Shown piece by piece: positions 4,350 through 7,009 of a DNA stretch of 7,009 nt. Position numbers and translations under genes: made by a program. Numbering within the stretch: the first letter of the stretch is position 1; the number at the start of each line of letters is the position of its first letter. The stretch comes from an uncultured Eubacteriales bacterium (GTDB lineage: Bacteria; Bacillota_A; Clostridia; Christensenellales; Aristaeellaceae). The stretch lies in the NCBI GenBank assembly GCA_902795555.1, contig CADBLV010000366.1, positions 1 through 7,009 on the forward strand, given 5' to 3'. The notes beneath the pieces were generated by a model that was given only the letters and a program-made list of their open reading frames with translations, searched no databases and was not told the DNA's origin.

Positions 4350-7009
4350 ATGGAACAGCAGACGGGACAGACGGGTAAGCGCAGGACGGCTTCCCGCGCC
4401 GCGAAGCTTCGGAAACGCAGGGCACGGCTGAATTTTCTGATCATGCTTGTCATCGGTGCTCTGGTGGCGCTGCTGATCATTGTGACGCCGAAAGATCCCC
4501 TTCGGCGGGCAACCTATACGACAGCGACTGAGAGCGGCCAGGTCGAAAGCAATGGGCCTGAAGTGATCGGCGCATACAGTGGTCTGGTGATCAGCGAAAT
4601 CATGCCGGCCAACAGTTCCGCCGTGACGGATGAGAACGGCCGATACGGCGACTGGGTGGAAATCTGGAATCAGACGGATCATGAGATCAACCTGCAGGGC
4701 CTGGGCCTGAGCGACCGAAGCGACAGCATCCGCTTCCTTTTTCCGGATGTGAGTCTGGCTCCGGACGGACGGGCTGTGGTGTTCTGCGATAATACTAATC
4801 AGAGCATGGAAGGAAAGATTTTCCATGCCAAGTTCAAGCTGAGCAGTGTAGGCGAGACGGTGTATCTTTACGACACCAACGCCTACCTGATCGACAGCTG
4901 CAAATATCCGGTCATGGCCAGCGATGAAAGCTGGAGCCTGACGCCGGAAGGATGGCAGAGCGTCACCTATTTCAGCCCCTGGTATGAAAACACGCCGGAA
5001 GGCAACCTGAAATACCGGGAGAGCATCTCTGTGGCCGACGGGGCTCTGGTGATTAATGAGGTGATGGCGGACGCCAGGACGGGGCTCCGGGACGACGAAG
5101 ACGAGTTGTGCGACTGGATTGAGCTGTACAACACTACAGACCGGGTCATCAGCCTGGATCAGTACGGCCTGAGTGACAACGAGCGCAAGCCGATGAAGTG
5201 GCGCTTCCCGGAAGGCGCGGTGATCCAGCCTCATGGATACTATCTGGTCTTCTGCACGGGGAAAAACCGGATGGACGCGGTGCGTAATGTGCCGCATACC
5301 AGTTTCCGGCTGAGTGCGGAGAAGGAAACGATCATCCTGACGGACAGCCGGGGCCGGGTGATGGATCGGATCATGATTGATAACCTGCCGGAGGATTGCT
5401 CCTTCGGACGGAACGAACAGGGCGGTCTGCAGGTGTTCCAGGTTCCGACGCCTACCCTGCCCAACAATGAGAGCGGCTTCCAGCAGATGGATTACAACTT
5501 GCGGGCGATGAACAAAACCGGGATCTACCTCAGCGAGATTCTGGCCAGCAACAGCGCGATTGACACGTTTAAGGACGCCGGCCATACGGATTGGATTGAG
5601 ATTTATAACAGCTCTGCCGAAACGGTGGATCTTTCCGGATGGGGGCTCAGCGATGACCTGGGCCGCCCCCGAAAATGGCAGTTTCCGGCGGGAACGGCGA
5701 TTGCGCCGGGGGAATACAGGGTGGTGCTGTGCGACGGGAAAGTTGAGAAGACCGTGACAGGCGAATGCCATACGAATTTTAAACTGTCGCGGCTCAAAAA
5801 GGAAACGGTGACGCTGTCGGATGCCGAAGGAAGAATCCTGGACAAGATCATCCTTCCCGAAATGAAAACGGATGTATCCTACGGCCGGACCCTTGGCATG
5901 GCCGGTCTTTTTTATTATGATACGCCAACCCCCTTTGCCCGCAATGAGAACGGGTTTGCAGGATATGCTCCGGCGCCTTCCTTCACAACCGAGCCGGGCA
6001 TGTATTATTCGACCACCTATGTGGAGATCGTTGTGCCGGAGGGGACGCAGGTGTATTATACCACCGACAGTTCCACCCCCACCCAGAATTCCACGCCCTA
6101 TCAGGGGGAGCGACTGGAGCTGAATTTCACCAGCGTCATCCGGGCCAGGGCCTTCTCCGCGGCAGGGCTGCGACCAAGCGACGTGCTGACGGGCACGTAT
6201 TTCATCAACGCCTATCACACCCTGCCCGTTGTCAGCGTGGTGACGGATCCCGATAACCTGTGGAACAAGGAGAAAGGGATGCTCACCGTGGGAGACAATG
6301 TGGTGAAGGAGCCCGGAAAGCTTCCTTTCCCCAATACGGTTTATCGGAAGGTGAAGGATTCCGGCGCCCGCTTTGAATGCCATGTGGAGCTGTATGACGA
6401 TGCGGGAACGAAGCTGATCGATCAGGGCGCGGAGTTTTCCCTGATGGGCGATTTCAGTCTGGATATGCCGCAGAAGAGCTTCAAATTCCGGGCGAAGAGC
6501 AAATACGGGGCGAAAACCTTTGCCGCTGCCCTGTTCCCGGATCGACCCTATACGGAATATAAGAGCTTCGTGCTGCGCAACAGCGGAAACGACAGCATGT
6601 GGACGCGCCTGCAGGACGGGTTCCAGAGCCGGCTGATGGACGAAACGGGGGCAACCGTGGCGCATCTGGCCTGGAAGCCTTATGCGGTTTATCTGAACGG
6701 GATCTACTGGGGGCATATGAATCTCCGGGAGAGGACGGACCGCTACATGCTGGCGCAGCATGAGGGGCTCACCCTGGAGGATGCGGACAACGTAGATCTC
6801 CTGCAGGGAAACGGCAGCGTCAAATACGGTTCCAACAAGGCTTACAAAGCCATGATCAAGAAGATCAAGGCCGGTAACCCGGCCAAAAACCCGGAGGACC
6901 TTCAGTACATCCTGGACAACGTGGATGTGGACAACCTCTTCGAATATCTCGCCTATGAAATGTTCTTCGGAAACAGCGACATCGGTAACACCCGGTTCTA
7001 TCGGTTCAG
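4350..7009 (+). CDS. membrane-anchored triple lamin-tail-domain CotH kinase-family protein (3'-partial)
   Basis: At least 886 residues, open at the right edge. The N-terminus is strongly basic (K10-R26), followed by one hydrophobic segment (29-45), predicting a cytoplasmic tail, a signal anchor and an outside body. Three lamin-tail domains follow: about 78-190 (SEIMP; DWVEIWN 101-107), 232-340 (NEVM; DWIELYN 255-261) and 391-505 (SEILASN; DWIEIYN 414-420). A chitobiase C-terminal/Fn3-associated-like domain covers about 540-618 (YYTTD 569-573). The CotH domain starts near LPVVSV (625), with QKSFKFR from 708, LRNSGND 742-748, YLNGIYWGHMNLRE 781-794 and GNSDIGNTRFYR 874-885. CotH proteins are atypical protein kinases, known from Bacillus spore-coat phosphorylation; here the lamin-tail array and anchor suggest a cell-surface role. 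The C-terminal end is missing, so kinase completeness cannot be judged. The gene has its own promoter and ribosome binding site. Family call firm; substrate unknown. Confidence 0.9.
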   Translation, partial: MEQQTGQTGKRRTASRAAKLRKRRARLNFLIMLVIGALVALLIIVTPKDPLRRATYTTATESGQVESNGPEVIGAYSGLVISEIMPANSSAVTDENGRYGDWVEIWNQTDHEINLQGLGLSDRSDSIRFLFPDVSLAPDGRAVVFCDNTNQSMEGKIFHAKFKLSSVGETVYLYDTNAYLIDSCKYPVMASDESWSLTPEGWQSVTYFSPWYENTPEGNLKYRESISVADGALVINEVMADARTGLRDDEDELCDWIELYNTTDRVISLDQYGLSDNERKPMKWRFPEGAVIQPHGYYLVFCTGKNRMDAVRNVPHTSFRLSAEKETIILTDSRGRVMDRIMIDNLPEDCSFGRNEQGGLQVFQVPTPTLPNNESGFQQMDYNLRAMNKTGIYLSEILASNSAIDTFKDAGHTDWIEIYNSSAETVDLSGWGLSDDLGRPRKWQFPAGTAIAPGEYRVVLCDGKVEKTVTGECHTNFKLSRLKKETVTLSDAEGRILDKIILPEMKTDVSYGRTLGMAGLFYYDTPTPFARNENGFAGYAPAPSFTTEPGMYYSTTYVEIVVPEGTQVYYTTDSSTPTQNSTPYQGERLELNFTSVIRARAFSAAGLRPSDVLTGTYFINAYHTLPVVSVVTDPDNLWNKEKGMLTVGDNVVKEPGKLPFPNTVYRKVKDSGARFECHVELYDDAGTKLIDQGAEFSLMGDFSLDMPQKSFKFRAKSKYGAKTFAAALFPDRPYTEYKSFVLRNSGNDSMWTRLQDGFQSRLMDETGATVAHLAWKPYAVYLNGIYWGHMNLRERTDRYMLAQHEGLTLEDADNVDLLQGNGSVKYGSNKAYKAMIKKIKAGNPAKNPEDLQYILDNVDVDNLFEYLAYEMFFGNSDIGNTRFYRF

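Noticed and set aside
4314..6761. 815-codon minus-strand open frame opposite the CotH-family gene
   Set aside because: Its translation is rich in His, Arg and Pro with no recognisable domain, while the plus strand encodes clear lamin-tail, chitobiase-like and CotH domains with a good ribosome binding site and promoter. Long antisense frames are common in GC-rich coding DNA.

Overview
The window holds three plus-strand genes: the 3' part of a SWIM/SNF2 helicase gene, a complete pyridoxal-kinase-type gene, and the 5' part of a gene for a membrane-anchored CotH-family protein. The flanking genes run off the window on both sides. Protein families, GGAGG ribosome binding sites and sigma-A-type promoters point to a Firmicute of class Clostridia. 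The fairly GC-rich DNA (judged by eye, not counted) suits gut or rumen lineages such as Oscillospirales or Christensenellales. This placement is inference; the window has no rRNA or other marker gene.

Layout: (1) 2-3025, SNF2-family ATPase with an N-terminal SWIM zinc finger and a long bacterial SNF2-associated region. Its reading frame is open to the left edge, so the true start is outside the window. (2) 3026-3293, intergenic. It holds short degenerate repeats, a perfect 23-bp tandem duplication, a near-consensus promoter abutting the second copy, and a roughly 118-nt leader able to form two mutually exclusive helices. (3) 3294-4124, PfkB/ribokinase-fold vitamin B6 kinase. (4) 4125-4349, intergenic. 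It holds a long RNA-like hairpin with two G-U wobbles, a second sequence able to compete for it, a terminator-like stem-loop, and a promoter whose -35 lies inside that stem-loop. (5) 4350 to the right edge, an exported protein: one N-terminal membrane anchor, three tandem lamin-tail domains, a chitobiase C-terminal-like domain, then a CotH kinase domain cut off by the window end.

The genes do not look like one pathway. Each of the two downstream genes has its own promoter and ribosome binding site, so they are probably separate transcription units that share a strand. No mobile element, CRISPR array, tRNA or rRNA was seen. The least explained parts are the two intergenic regions, which carry more RNA-like structure than simple spacers need, and the multidomain CotH protein, whose substrate is unknown.
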